DNA of 64,000 nucleotides from Prosthecobacter vanneervenii (GTDB lineage Bacteria; Verrucomicrobiota; Verrucomicrobiia; Verrucomicrobiales; Verrucomicrobiaceae): NCBI RefSeq assembly GCF_014203095.1, contig NZ_JACHIG010000003.1, positions 186,001 to 250,000 of the forward strand. The letters are read 5' to 3'. The notes under the pieces are model-generated. The model made no database searches. It saw only the letters and a program-made list of their open reading frames with translations, and had not been told where the DNA came from. Below, piece after piece: positions 52,181 to 61,334 of the stretch. A program made the translations under genes and the position numbers. Numbering within the stretch: position 1 is the first letter of the stretch; the number at the start of each line of letters is the position of its first letter.

Positions 52181-52276
52181 CGCCTTTCCCGACCTGCCGG
52201 GCAGGGCTCTCCTCTTTGCTGTGGTGGTTGCACGGGGTCTGAAAGCCGCTAGTCTGCGCGCCCTCTAAAAAAATCT

Positions 52277-53647
52277 ATGTGGAAAGGCCGTTTTGCTCAG
52301 GAAACCAGCGCTCTCGTTCAGCGCTATGGAGAATCAGTGTCCTTCGACTGGCGCCTCTATGCCCATGACATCGCCGGATCCATCGCTCATTCCAAGGGCT
52401 TGGTTAAAGCGGGCATCCTGACGGCCGATGAGCAGCAGCAGATCGAAACCGGCCTGCTGGCCATCCGCCAGGAGATCGAAGCCGGAAATTTTGAGTTCAA
52501 GGAGTCGCTGGAAGATGTCCACATGAACATCGAATCCGAGCTGACCAAGCGCATCGGCCCCGCCGGTGCCAAGCTCCACACCGCCCGCAGCCGCAATGAC
52601 CAGGTGGCCACGGATGTGCGCCTCTACTGCCGCGCCGAGATCGACCGTATCCGCAGCCTCGTCTCCGCCATGCAGGCAGCCCTCGTCGAATGCGCCGAGC
52701 GTGGCGGCGAAACCGTCATGCCCGGCTACACCCACCTTCAGCGCGGGCAGCCGGTGCTCTTTGCCCACCATCTGCTCGCCTATGTGGAGATGCTCAATCG
52801 AGACTCAGACCGCCTGGCAGACTGTCGCAAAAGGCTCAATGTCATGCCTCTAGGCTCCGGCGCTCTGGCCGGCAGCACGATCATTCTGGACCGCGAGTTT
52901 GTGGCCCAGCACCTCGGCTTCGATTCCGTGACTCAGAACTCCATGGACGCCGTTAGCGACCGCGATTTCGTCGCAGAACTGCTCTTCTCCATCTCCATGC
53001 TGGGCGTGCATCTCTCTCGCCTGAGCGAGGACGTCATCCTCTGGGCCAGCGCCGAATTTGGCTTCGTGACTCTGAGCGATGCCCACACCACAGGCTCCTC
53101 CCTGATGCCGCAGAAAAAGAACCCGGATGTGGCCGAGCTCACCCGTGGCAAATCTGCGCGCCTCATCGGCAACCTCATGAGCATCCTCACCCTGATCAAG
53201 GGCCTACCCATGACCTACAATCGCGACCTGCAGGAGGACAAGGAGCCGCTTTTTGACTCCATCGACACCATCTCTCTAGCGCTGGAAGTCTTCACCGAGA
53301 TGATCACCGGCATGGATGTCAACGCCGCCAAAACGACCGCCGCAGCCAGCGACCCCATGCTGCTGGCCACGGACCTGGCCGACTACCTCGTCAACCACGG
53401 TGTCCCCTTCCGACAGGCCCATGAAGTCATCGGCAAGCTCGTGGCCTACTCTATCGAGCAGCAGCGCGCCTTTGGCGAAATGTCCCTGGAGGAATTCCAG
53501 CGCTTCTCACCGGCCTTTGCCGCCGATGTGACCGCCTGCCTGAACCTGGAAACCGCCATGACGGCACGCAAGGGCATCGGCGCACCATCGCCACAGAATG
53601 TAAAATCGCAGCTGGCCCGCTGGCGCAAAGCCCTCACCACCGAGTAA
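52277..53647 (+). CDS. argH: Argininosuccinate lyase
   Basis: 456 residues. Begins MWKGRFAQETSALVQRYGES, as typical for ArgH. The fumarase/aspartase superfamily signature GSSLMPQKKNPD is intact, as are HTARSRNDQVATD and PGYTHLQRGQPVLFAHH with the catalytic-site His residues. It cleaves argininosuccinate to arginine and fumarate, the last step of arginine synthesis, in the cytoplasm. No other arg gene is next to it. The Nudix gene follows 4 bases after its stop and is probably co-transcribed. Confidence 0.97.
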   Translation: MWKGRFAQETSALVQRYGESVSFDWRLYAHDIAGSIAHSKGLVKAGILTADEQQQIETGLLAIRQEIEAGNFEFKESLEDVHMNIESELTKRIGPAGAKLHTARSRNDQVATDVRLYCRAEIDRIRSLVSAMQAALVECAERGGETVMPGYTHLQRGQPVLFAHHLLAYVEMLNRDSDRLADCRKRLNVMPLGSGALAGSTIILDREFVAQHLGFDSVTQNSMDAVSDRDFVAELLFSISMLGVHLSRLSEDVILWASAEFGFVTLSDAHTTGSSLMPQKKNPDVAELTRGKSARLIGNLMSILTLIKGLPMTYNRDLQEDKEPLFDSIDTISLALEVFTEMITGMDVNAAKTTAAASDPMLLATDLADYLVNHGVPFRQAHEVIGKLVAYSIEQQRAFGEMSLEEFQRFSPAFAADVTACLNLETAMTARKGIGAPSPQNVKSQLARWRKALTTE

Positions 53648-53651
53648 CGGC

Positions 53652-54254
53652 ATGCAGATCCCGGAATTTGAAATCTACAAGCCCGGTGCCGAAGCCGGCT
53701 GGCACAAGACCCGCAGCGAGGTGCTTTTCGACAACCGCCACGTCGGAGTCGAAAAGGCGTTTTTCAAGACCCCCAACCGCCAGACCGAAGTCCCCTGGAT
53801 GGTCGTGAAGCGCAAAGCCGCCGTAGCCATTGCCCCTGTTCTGGAGGACGGCCGCTTGGTCATGGTACATCAGGAGCGCCTGCCCGTGATGCAGACCCTC
53901 TGGGAATTTCCCGCCGGCCAGATCGACAGCGAAGTGACACGCGAGTCCATCATCCACACCATTCAGAATGAACTGCGTGAGGAGTGCGGCTGCGCTCTCC
54001 ATCCCGACCTGGGCACACTGCAGTCCCTCGGCTGGTTTTTTCCTTCGCAAGGTTTCACCGATGAAATCGTTTATCTCTTTACGGCGAAGCCCGTGTGTGT
54101 CGTCAGCCGTCCGGAACCGGATGGAAGCGAGCACATCAGCGACGTGCGGTTTGTCAGCGCGGGAGAACTGCGTGGGATGATTGCTGCCAATGCGATCACC
54201 AACGCCTTGACGCTGGCACTCTACGCACGGATCGCGGCCCAAGGACTGCCGTAG
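53652..54254 (+). CDS. Nudix hydrolase, ADP-ribose-pyrophosphatase-like
   Basis: 200 residues. The Nudix region runs PAGQIDSEV...NELREECGC. The core E-x-x-E-E-x-G helix is kept, but the Arg before the first Glu of the canonical REUxEExGU is Asn here, and the spacing before it is shifted by one. Upstream VLEDGRLVMVHQERLPV and downstream SQGFTDEIVYLFTAK match the ADP-ribose/nucleoside-diphosphate-sugar branch. Probably hydrolyses a nucleotide-sugar or ADP-ribose. Four bases after argH. Confidence 0.8.
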   Translation: MQIPEFEIYKPGAEAGWHKTRSEVLFDNRHVGVEKAFFKTPNRQTEVPWMVVKRKAAVAIAPVLEDGRLVMVHQERLPVMQTLWEFPAGQIDSEVTRESIIHTIQNELREECGCALHPDLGTLQSLGWFFPSQGFTDEIVYLFTAKPVCVVSRPEPDGSEHISDVRFVSAGELRGMIAANAITNALTLALYARIAAQGLP

Positions 54255-54293
54255 TCCTATGCACCCGCAATCCCCTCACCCCATCCAACTCCC

Positions 54294-55445
54294 ATGTGGT
54301 CCGGCATTCTCCAAAAAGTCTTCAAAGTTCGCGAAAAAGTCGCCCTGAATCTGGGCGGCGAAAACGATGAGGAAAAGCCCTTCCTCGATCACCTCGAGGA
54401 TCTGCGCACCATGATCGTGCGCATGGCGATGACACTCCTCGTCACCACCATCATCACCTTCTGCTTCTACGAGCAGCTTTTCGCCATCATCAAGCACCCG
54501 CTCTGGGCCACTGGCGTCATCAAGACGGAGCAGGATCTCAAAAACATGCTGCAGATCCTCACCCCTCAGGAAGGCTTCCTCATGGTGATGAATCTGGCCC
54601 TGATCGCAGCGGTCATTTTCGCCTTCCCGCTGCTGCTGTTCTTTCTGCTGCAGTTCATCCTGCCGGGGCTGAAGCAGTCGGAGAAAAAGGCCCTTTTTCC
54701 TGCCATCGGCATTGGTGCTGGTCTTTTTTTGCTAGGCTCCAGCTTTGCCTTCTATGTGGTGCTGCCCAAGGCGCTGGAGTTCTTCTACACCTTCAATGAA
54801 AGCCTGGGCATGAGCAACGGCTGGCGGCTCGATGGCTACGTCAAGTTCGCCACACGCTTCATCCTCCTCTTCGGCGTGGCCTTTGAGCTGCCGGTCATCG
54901 TCATGGTGCTGGTCAAGCTGGACTTCCTGAATTACCGCCTGATGAGCACCACGCGCTCCTACGCCATCGTGGCCATCGCCATCTTTGCCGCGATCGTGAC
55001 ACCCACGCCGGATCCCTTCACCATGCTGGTGCTGGCGGGCCCGCTGTATGTGCTCTACGAGACCTGCATCTGGCTGGCCTACTTCATGGAGAAGAAAGAC
55101 CGCGCCGCCTATCCGGAGTACTACGCCGAAATCGACAAGGACGCGAAGGAACTGGAGCAATCCTCCAACGACGACTGGGACAACGAAAACTACAATCCGT
55201 GGTCCACGGCAGACGATGACGAGGATGAAAAGGACGATTACCAGTCCCCATCCGCCAAGCCTTCCGCGCCACCGCCTGAAGTCGAGCACGCTGACTCCGA
55301 ATACCTCGGGGAAGACCAAAGCTCCAAGATGCCGGAGGAGGATGAAAATCCGTCAGACAGTCCGGCCCGCGAAAAGACTCTGGAAGAGCTCGCCCGTGAG
55401 GACGAGAAAAACTCAGGCGCCAGTGATCAGCCGCACCAGCCGTAA
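54294..55445 (+). CDS. tatC: Twin-arginine translocase TatC with long acidic tail
   Basis: 383 residues; the usual TatC is about 250. Family core: KPFLDHLEDLRTMIVRMA at the N-terminus, six hydrophobic segments, and ELPVIVMVLVKLDFLNYRLM and IFAAIVTPTPDPFTMLVLAGPLYVLYE, split by family loops. It recognises twin-Arg signal peptides at the inner membrane. After the last helix (~residue 263) comes a ~118-residue hydrophilic tail rich in Asp, Glu, Ser and Pro (ADDDEDEKDDY, EEDENPSD) without family resemblance, predicted disordered and cytoplasmic. No tatA/B is adjacent. Confidence 0.93.
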   Translation: MWSGILQKVFKVREKVALNLGGENDEEKPFLDHLEDLRTMIVRMAMTLLVTTIITFCFYEQLFAIIKHPLWATGVIKTEQDLKNMLQILTPQEGFLMVMNLALIAAVIFAFPLLLFFLLQFILPGLKQSEKKALFPAIGIGAGLFLLGSSFAFYVVLPKALEFFYTFNESLGMSNGWRLDGYVKFATRFILLFGVAFELPVIVMVLVKLDFLNYRLMSTTRSYAIVAIAIFAAIVTPTPDPFTMLVLAGPLYVLYETCIWLAYFMEKKDRAAYPEYYAEIDKDAKELEQSSNDDWDNENYNPWSTADDDEDEKDDYQSPSAKPSAPPPEVEHADSEYLGEDQSSKMPEEDENPSDSPAREKTLEELAREDEKNSGASDQPHQP

Positions 55446-55475
55446 GCAGCAGCAGTCGTAATGGTAAACTTCATG

Positions 55476-55502
55476 GAGGCACGGGTCAAAAACCCGTGCC
55501 TC
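55476..55502. terminator. Hairpin between convergent genes
   Basis: A perfect 11-base stem GAGGCACGGGT/ACCCGTGCCTC with a five-base loop, between the tatC stop and the stop of the minus-strand gene at 55504. T-runs are weak on both sides, but the position fits a bidirectional terminator. Confidence 0.6.
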
Positions 55503-55503
55503 T

Positions 55504-56736
55504 TCAGCGTTCGGGAGCTCCCTCGCAGTCGATCACCAGAAAGCTTGGGGCATCAGCCTGAATGTCCAGTTTGCGCATCAGCAGACGCGTCAGATACGCC
55601 CTGCCCCAGTCCGTTTCACGATCCAGGAACCGCCCCAGCGGAGTCTCGCGCTCGACACAGGCCACAAAATGGGGTTCGCCGCCCGCCGCGACCTGCACAT
55701 CAAACGTGAGGTACTTGGGCCGCAGCTCCGCTGGAATGTCCAGCCCATGACTGGGCCGTATGCCCACATGAAACCAACCCGGCTCATCCGCCGCCTGCCT
55801 TGAAAAGGCCTCCAGTTTGGCCATGTGCGTTTCATACAGCAGCGGCCAGAAAATGCGGCGCTTGCCATCCGCACCCGCTTCGAGGCGGATCAGAGCGCCA
55901 TTGGCACAGGTGGAGGTCACCAGGCGGAATAGGGGAACTGGCTGGCCGCTGGGCAGCAGCAGCGGCATTCCGTTGATGCGCGCGAGCAGTCTCAATTCCG
56001 TTTTTTGCGCCCCGCCCCCACCAAAGAGTGCTTCAATTTCAGCACCAAACTTTTCGGCCTCGTGAATGCACGCAGCACGACGCACGGCCGAGTCTGCGGC
56101 AAACAGCTCCGTCACCAGAGCCTTTGCATCGGCGGCAATCGCAGCGGTGTCCGGCGGAGGAAACTGGGCACGCGCCACCTGCGGCTGCACAGGGACCGGC
56201 AGACTCGGCACCTCAGCTTTGGCCGCCGAAATGCCCCCAGGCTGCTCCGCAGGAGCATTCACTCTGTCCCACCAAAACCATAAGGTTATGCCACACACCG
56301 CAGTGAAGGCCAGCATGATCAAGGCGTTTCGCCAGGACGAAGAGCGCAGATGCGCTGGCGGTGCAAACTCTTCCAGAGCCGGGGGCGGCGCGCCCACCGG
56401 CTGCAGCGCCTGCGAAGGCTGCAGCATCTGGCGCGCTATGCTTGCTGGTGGCACCTGTGCCTGCCACGCGCCCGGGGGGCCATGGACGCTAGAATCTGGC
56501 GGAAACGGCTGCGCCTCAGGCGGCGGCTGATATTCGGGCTGAAGCTGGTACGGCTGCGCTGTCCGTCTCTTCACCTGTGCCACGGCAGCCACCTGCGCGT
56601 ACGTGCCAAAATAATTCCGTGGCGCATGATGCGCACAGTGCGGGCACTGCACCGGCCCCTCCATGCTTTGCTGCATGGAGAGAAATGCCTGCCCGCAGGC
56701 AGGACAGATCAGACTTGTTGTGGTGCCGGAATTCAT
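55504..56736 (-). CDS. Zinc-ribbon, single-pass membrane protein of unknown function
   Basis: 410 residues from the ATG at 56736; a start 21 codons upstream would overlap the divergent gene's leader. The N-terminus has a CPAC...CPHC zinc ribbon within residues ~10-37 (MJ0042-like), then a Pro/Gln-rich linker (residues ~50-140), a single membrane segment (NALIMLAFTAVCGITLWFW) and a ~230-residue C-terminal domain with no recognised family. This architecture is common in planctomycete and verrucomicrobial proteins. The C-terminal domain contains RLLARINGMPLLLPSGQPVP and HFVACVERETPLGRFLDRE. Function unknown. Confidence 0.7.
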   Translation of the reverse strand: MNSGTTTSLICPACGQAFLSMQQSMEGPVQCPHCAHHAPRNYFGTYAQVAAVAQVKRRTAQPYQLQPEYQPPPEAQPFPPDSSVHGPPGAWQAQVPPASIARQMLQPSQALQPVGAPPPALEEFAPPAHLRSSSWRNALIMLAFTAVCGITLWFWWDRVNAPAEQPGGISAAKAEVPSLPVPVQPQVARAQFPPPDTAAIAADAKALVTELFAADSAVRRAACIHEAEKFGAEIEALFGGGGAQKTELRLLARINGMPLLLPSGQPVPLFRLVTSTCANGALIRLEAGADGKRRIFWPLLYETHMAKLEAFSRQAADEPGWFHVGIRPSHGLDIPAELRPKYLTFDVQVAAGGEPHFVACVERETPLGRFLDRETDWGRAYLTRLLMRKLDIQADAPSFLVIDCEGAPER

Positions 56737-56862
56737 CGTGCGCAAAAAACTTAACTCATGCGGGGTGACTTGCGCGAGCAGATTGCTGCATTCCGCCACA
56801 TCTGCGGTACGATCACAGAATCTCTGGCGCAGACAGCGTCATGCGGTAAATTTTCCATTCGC

Positions 56863-57585
56863 ATGAGTCGCCCTAACGATGATTTGAAGCCCGTCCCCCG
56901 CCATATCGCCATGATTATGGACGGCAATGGCCGCTGGGCGAAGGAGCGCGGCCTCCCGCGCACTGAGGGCCATCGCATGGGGGCTGAAACCGTGCGCCGC
57001 GTCGTGGAATGCTGCAGCGAAATCGGCGTCGAATTCCTCACCCTTTACGCCTTTTCCTCCGAAAACTGGAAGCGGCCCAAGCGCGAGGTCGAGGCGCTCA
57101 TGAAACTGCTGGAAATCTTTCTGCGCGGCGAACTGGAGCTGATGATGAAGCAAAACGTCCGCCTTCAGGCCATCGGCCGCCTGCACGACCTGCCTCAGTC
57201 CTGCCAGGACGAACTGCACCGCTGCATCGAGACCACCTCCCAAAACACCGGCCTCACCCTCATCCTGGCTCTCAGCTACGGCGGGCGGGAGGAGATTGTG
57301 GACGGCGTCAAAAGCCTGCTCCGCAGCGTCGAGAGCGGCCACCTGGACAAGGCCATGATCGACGCCGAGGTCTTCAGCAAGCACCTCTACACGCGCTACT
57401 ATCCGGATCCTGACCTGCTCATCCGAACCTCGGGTGAAATGCGGTTGTCCAATTTCCTCCTCTGGCAGGTCAGCTACACTGAGTTCTACATCACGGAAAA
57501 ACTCTGGCCGGACTTCTCAAAAGAGGACCTGAAAACCGCCATCCGAGCCTTCCACCAGCGTCACCGCCGGTTCGGTGGTGTATGA
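56863..57585 (+). CDS. uppS: Isoprenyl transferase (undecaprenyl diphosphate synthase)
   Basis: 240 residues from the ATG at 56863; the frame is open back to 56758 but the family begins near PRHIAMIMDGNGRWA. Catalytic Asp20 in MDGNGRW, then GHRMGAETVRRVVE, TLYAFSSENWKRP, ALSYGGREEIVD, and DPDLLIRTSGEMRLSNFLLWQ near the end. It makes the C55 lipid carrier used for peptidoglycan and for EPS repeat units, so it supports the EPS locus 11 kb away. Normal length and intact. Confidence 0.95.
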   Translation: MSRPNDDLKPVPRHIAMIMDGNGRWAKERGLPRTEGHRMGAETVRRVVECCSEIGVEFLTLYAFSSENWKRPKREVEALMKLLEIFLRGELELMMKQNVRLQAIGRLHDLPQSCQDELHRCIETTSQNTGLTLILALSYGGREEIVDGVKSLLRSVESGHLDKAMIDAEVFSKHLYTRYYPDPDLLIRTSGEMRLSNFLLWQVSYTEFYITEKLWPDFSKEDLKTAIRAFHQRHRRFGGV

Positions 57586-57646
57586 CGATTGTTGACCTGT
57601 CCCCCAATTGCTGCGATAACGCCAACCAACCAACCATCCCGCCCGA

Positions 57647-59122
<1,476 letters not shown>

Positions 59123-59207
59123 GATCACCCCCTTCTGTTTTGTCCCCGAAAACCAGGGACATTTCATTCGTTAGACACACAACCAACCCGACGTAACTCG
59201 CATTCCT

Positions 59208-59900
59208 ATGCTCAAACAACTCACGCTTGCCGCACTCGCGGCCATCGCATTCACCTCCGCTCAGGCCGAAGATGGCTGGACGACGCTCTTCAATGGCAAA
59301 GACCTTTCCGGCTGGAAGTCCAATGAGGAAGTCCCCGGCGTCTTCACCGTGGAAAACGGCGAACTCAAAGTCAGCGGCGGTCGCGCCCATCTTTTCTACG
59401 TCGGCCCAAACGGAGACGCCAAGTTCAAGAATTTCGAGCTCAAACTCAAGGTTAAGACCACCCCCGGCTCCAACAGCGGCGTTTACTTCCACACCCAGTA
59501 TCAGGACAAGGGCTGGCCGGACAAAGGCTATGAGTGCCAGGTGAACAGCACCCACACCGACCCCAAAAAAACCGGTAGCCTCTACGGTGTCATCAACATC
59601 CTCGCCCTTCTGGAAGGCCAGAAGGAACCCGAAGGTGGCAAACACATCAAGGTCCCCCTCGCCCCCAGCAAGGACGACGAATGGTTTGACTACATCATCA
59701 AGGTGGAAGGCAAGAAAATCACCCTTTCCGTCAATGGCGTCACCACCGTCGAGTTCATCGAGCCCGAAGGCTGGGACCCCGCCAAGGAGCTGAAAAACAT
59801 GCCCGGCCGCAAGCTGAGCGAGGGCACCTTTGCCATCCAGGGCCACGACCCCAAGAGCACCACCTACTACAAGGAAATCGCCGTCAAGGTGCTTCCCTGA
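59208..59900 (+). CDS. DUF1080 (3-keto-disaccharide hydrolase) secreted protein
   Basis: 230 residues with signal peptide MLKQLTLAALAAIAFTSAQA. The concanavalin-like DUF1080 fold is shown by GWTTLFNGKDLSGWKS at the mature N-terminus, then NFELKLKVKTTPGSNSGVYFHTQ and SEGTFAIQGHDPKSTTYYKEI at the end. Relatives hydrolyse 3-keto-glycosides, and the family is greatly expanded in Planctomycetes and Verrucomicrobia. It is a single gene ending 29 bases before a strong terminator. Confidence 0.92.
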   Translation: MLKQLTLAALAAIAFTSAQAEDGWTTLFNGKDLSGWKSNEEVPGVFTVENGELKVSGGRAHLFYVGPNGDAKFKNFELKLKVKTTPGSNSGVYFHTQYQDKGWPDKGYECQVNSTHTDPKKTGSLYGVINILALLEGQKEPEGGKHIKVPLAPSKDDEWFDYIIKVEGKKITLSVNGVTTVEFIEPEGWDPAKELKNMPGRKLSEGTFAIQGHDPKSTTYYKEIAVKVLP

Positions 59901-59929
59901 TTAGCTGACACTCAAACTTATCTAACCGC

Positions 59930-59962
59930 AGCGGGCGTCTGGACAGGACGCCCGCTTTTTTG
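59930..59962 (+). terminator. Rho-independent terminator after the DUF1080 gene
   Basis: AGCGGGCGTC, loop TGGACAG, GACGCCCGCT: a ten-base-pair GC-rich stem followed directly by a T-run. The clearest intrinsic terminator in the window. Confidence 0.9.
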
Positions 59963-60032
59963 TGCTCATTCGGCGGGCCAACTTGCCTGACGATTCATTT
60001 GACGCGGGGCTTCGTTCTGAGCACCTAGCACC

Positions 60033-61217
60033 ATGCTCCTCAACCACGGCATCCATCTCGGCTACTGCACCAACATCCACCGCGGCGAAACGTGGGAGGA
60101 GACTTGGAACGGCCTCAAAAACTACACCCTGCGTGTGAAGGATCGCGTCAGCGGCGGCAAGCCCTACGGCATCGGCCTGCGCCTCAGCCATCAGGCCGCC
60201 CAGGAGCTCAGTGCACCGGGAAAAATTGACGAGTTCAAAGCCTGGCTGGAAGCCAATGGCTGCTACGTTTTCACCATCAATGGCTTCCCCTACGGCTCCT
60301 TCCACGGCACCCGCGTCAAGGAGCACGTCTTCAAGCCGGACTGGAGCACTCCGGAGCGGCTCGAATACACCAATCTCCTTTTTGATATCCTGGCGCAACT
60401 GCTCCCCCCCGGCGTCAGCGGCAGCGTCAGCACCCTGCCCGGCTCCCACAAGACTTTCAATGTGGGCGGCGATGAGTTGCAGGCCATCTTTTCCAATCTT
60501 CGCCAATGCCGCGAACACATCGAGAAAGTAGCCTCAAAAAGCGGACACGACCTCCACCTCGGACTGGAGCCCGAGCCCCTCGGCTTGTTTGAGACCAGCG
60601 GCGAAACGCTGAAGTTTTTCGGCCTCTATTTCGACCGCAATCCGCAGGACCGGGACTTCCTCAAATTCGTGGGTCTGAACTACGACACCTGCCACCTGGC
60701 CATCGAGTTTGAAGACGCGCAGACCGCCCTCAAGCGCATCACCGAAAACGGCATCCGCCTCAGCAAGCTGCACTTCAGCTCCGCGCTCAAGCTCAAGCCC
60801 ACCCCCGAAAACGTGGCCAAGCTGCACGCCTTTGACGAGCCGGTGTACTTCCATCAGGTCATCGCCAGCTATGGCAAGGAAGAGCCCCTGCGCCGCTTCA
60901 AAGATCTGCCAGACGCTCTGCAGTTTGCCGCCACCAGCCCCGGCAGTCTGGGCGAGGAATGGCGCGTGCATTTCCACATCCCCATCCATGCCCAGCCCGG
61001 CGGTGGTTTTGACAGCACACGAGATCACTTGATCGGAGCCATGGACTGGCTGGCTCAAAACCCCACCAAGTGCCAGCATATCGAGATGGAGACCTACACC
61101 TGGGAAGTCCTGCCGCAGGAGATGCGCAGCGGAGATGTCGTGGATCAGCTCGTTCGCGAGTACGAGTGGACGCTGGCCGAAATGGCTAGTCGAAATCTGA
61201 CGATCAAATCATCCTGA
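60033..61217 (+). CDS. EboE-like xylose-isomerase-type TIM-barrel protein
   Basis: 394 residues, no signal peptide. LGYCTNIHRGETWEETW at the N-terminus, GIGLRLSHQAAQEL, NGFPYGSFHG, EPEPLGLFETSGE, LNYDTCHLAIEFED and HFHIPIHAQPG. These match the EboE branch of sugar-phosphate isomerase/epimerase-like TIM barrels, known from the ebo cluster, which is linked to the transport of metabolites to the periplasm in cyanobacteria and other phyla. The other ebo genes (UbiA-type prenyltransferase, TatD-like hydrolase, others) are not next to it. Metal ligands are plausible (Glu, Asp, His), but the reaction is unknown. Confidence 0.75.
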   Translation: MLLNHGIHLGYCTNIHRGETWEETWNGLKNYTLRVKDRVSGGKPYGIGLRLSHQAAQELSAPGKIDEFKAWLEANGCYVFTINGFPYGSFHGTRVKEHVFKPDWSTPERLEYTNLLFDILAQLLPPGVSGSVSTLPGSHKTFNVGGDELQAIFSNLRQCREHIEKVASKSGHDLHLGLEPEPLGLFETSGETLKFFGLYFDRNPQDRDFLKFVGLNYDTCHLAIEFEDAQTALKRITENGIRLSKLHFSSALKLKPTPENVAKLHAFDEPVYFHQVIASYGKEEPLRRFKDLPDALQFAATSPGSLGEEWRVHFHIPIHAQPGGGFDSTRDHLIGAMDWLAQNPTKCQHIEMETYTWEVLPQEMRSGDVVDQLVREYEWTLAEMASRNLTIKSS

Positions 61218-61334
61218 TCATTAGCCATGTCATGGGTAGGCTGCCTATGGCTGCTCTACATGGCGACTTCTTGACCCCTGCCCCCTTGACATCCCCTCTT
61301 CCAGCCCCCAAGTCTGGACTCCCCTTTTCCCAAC

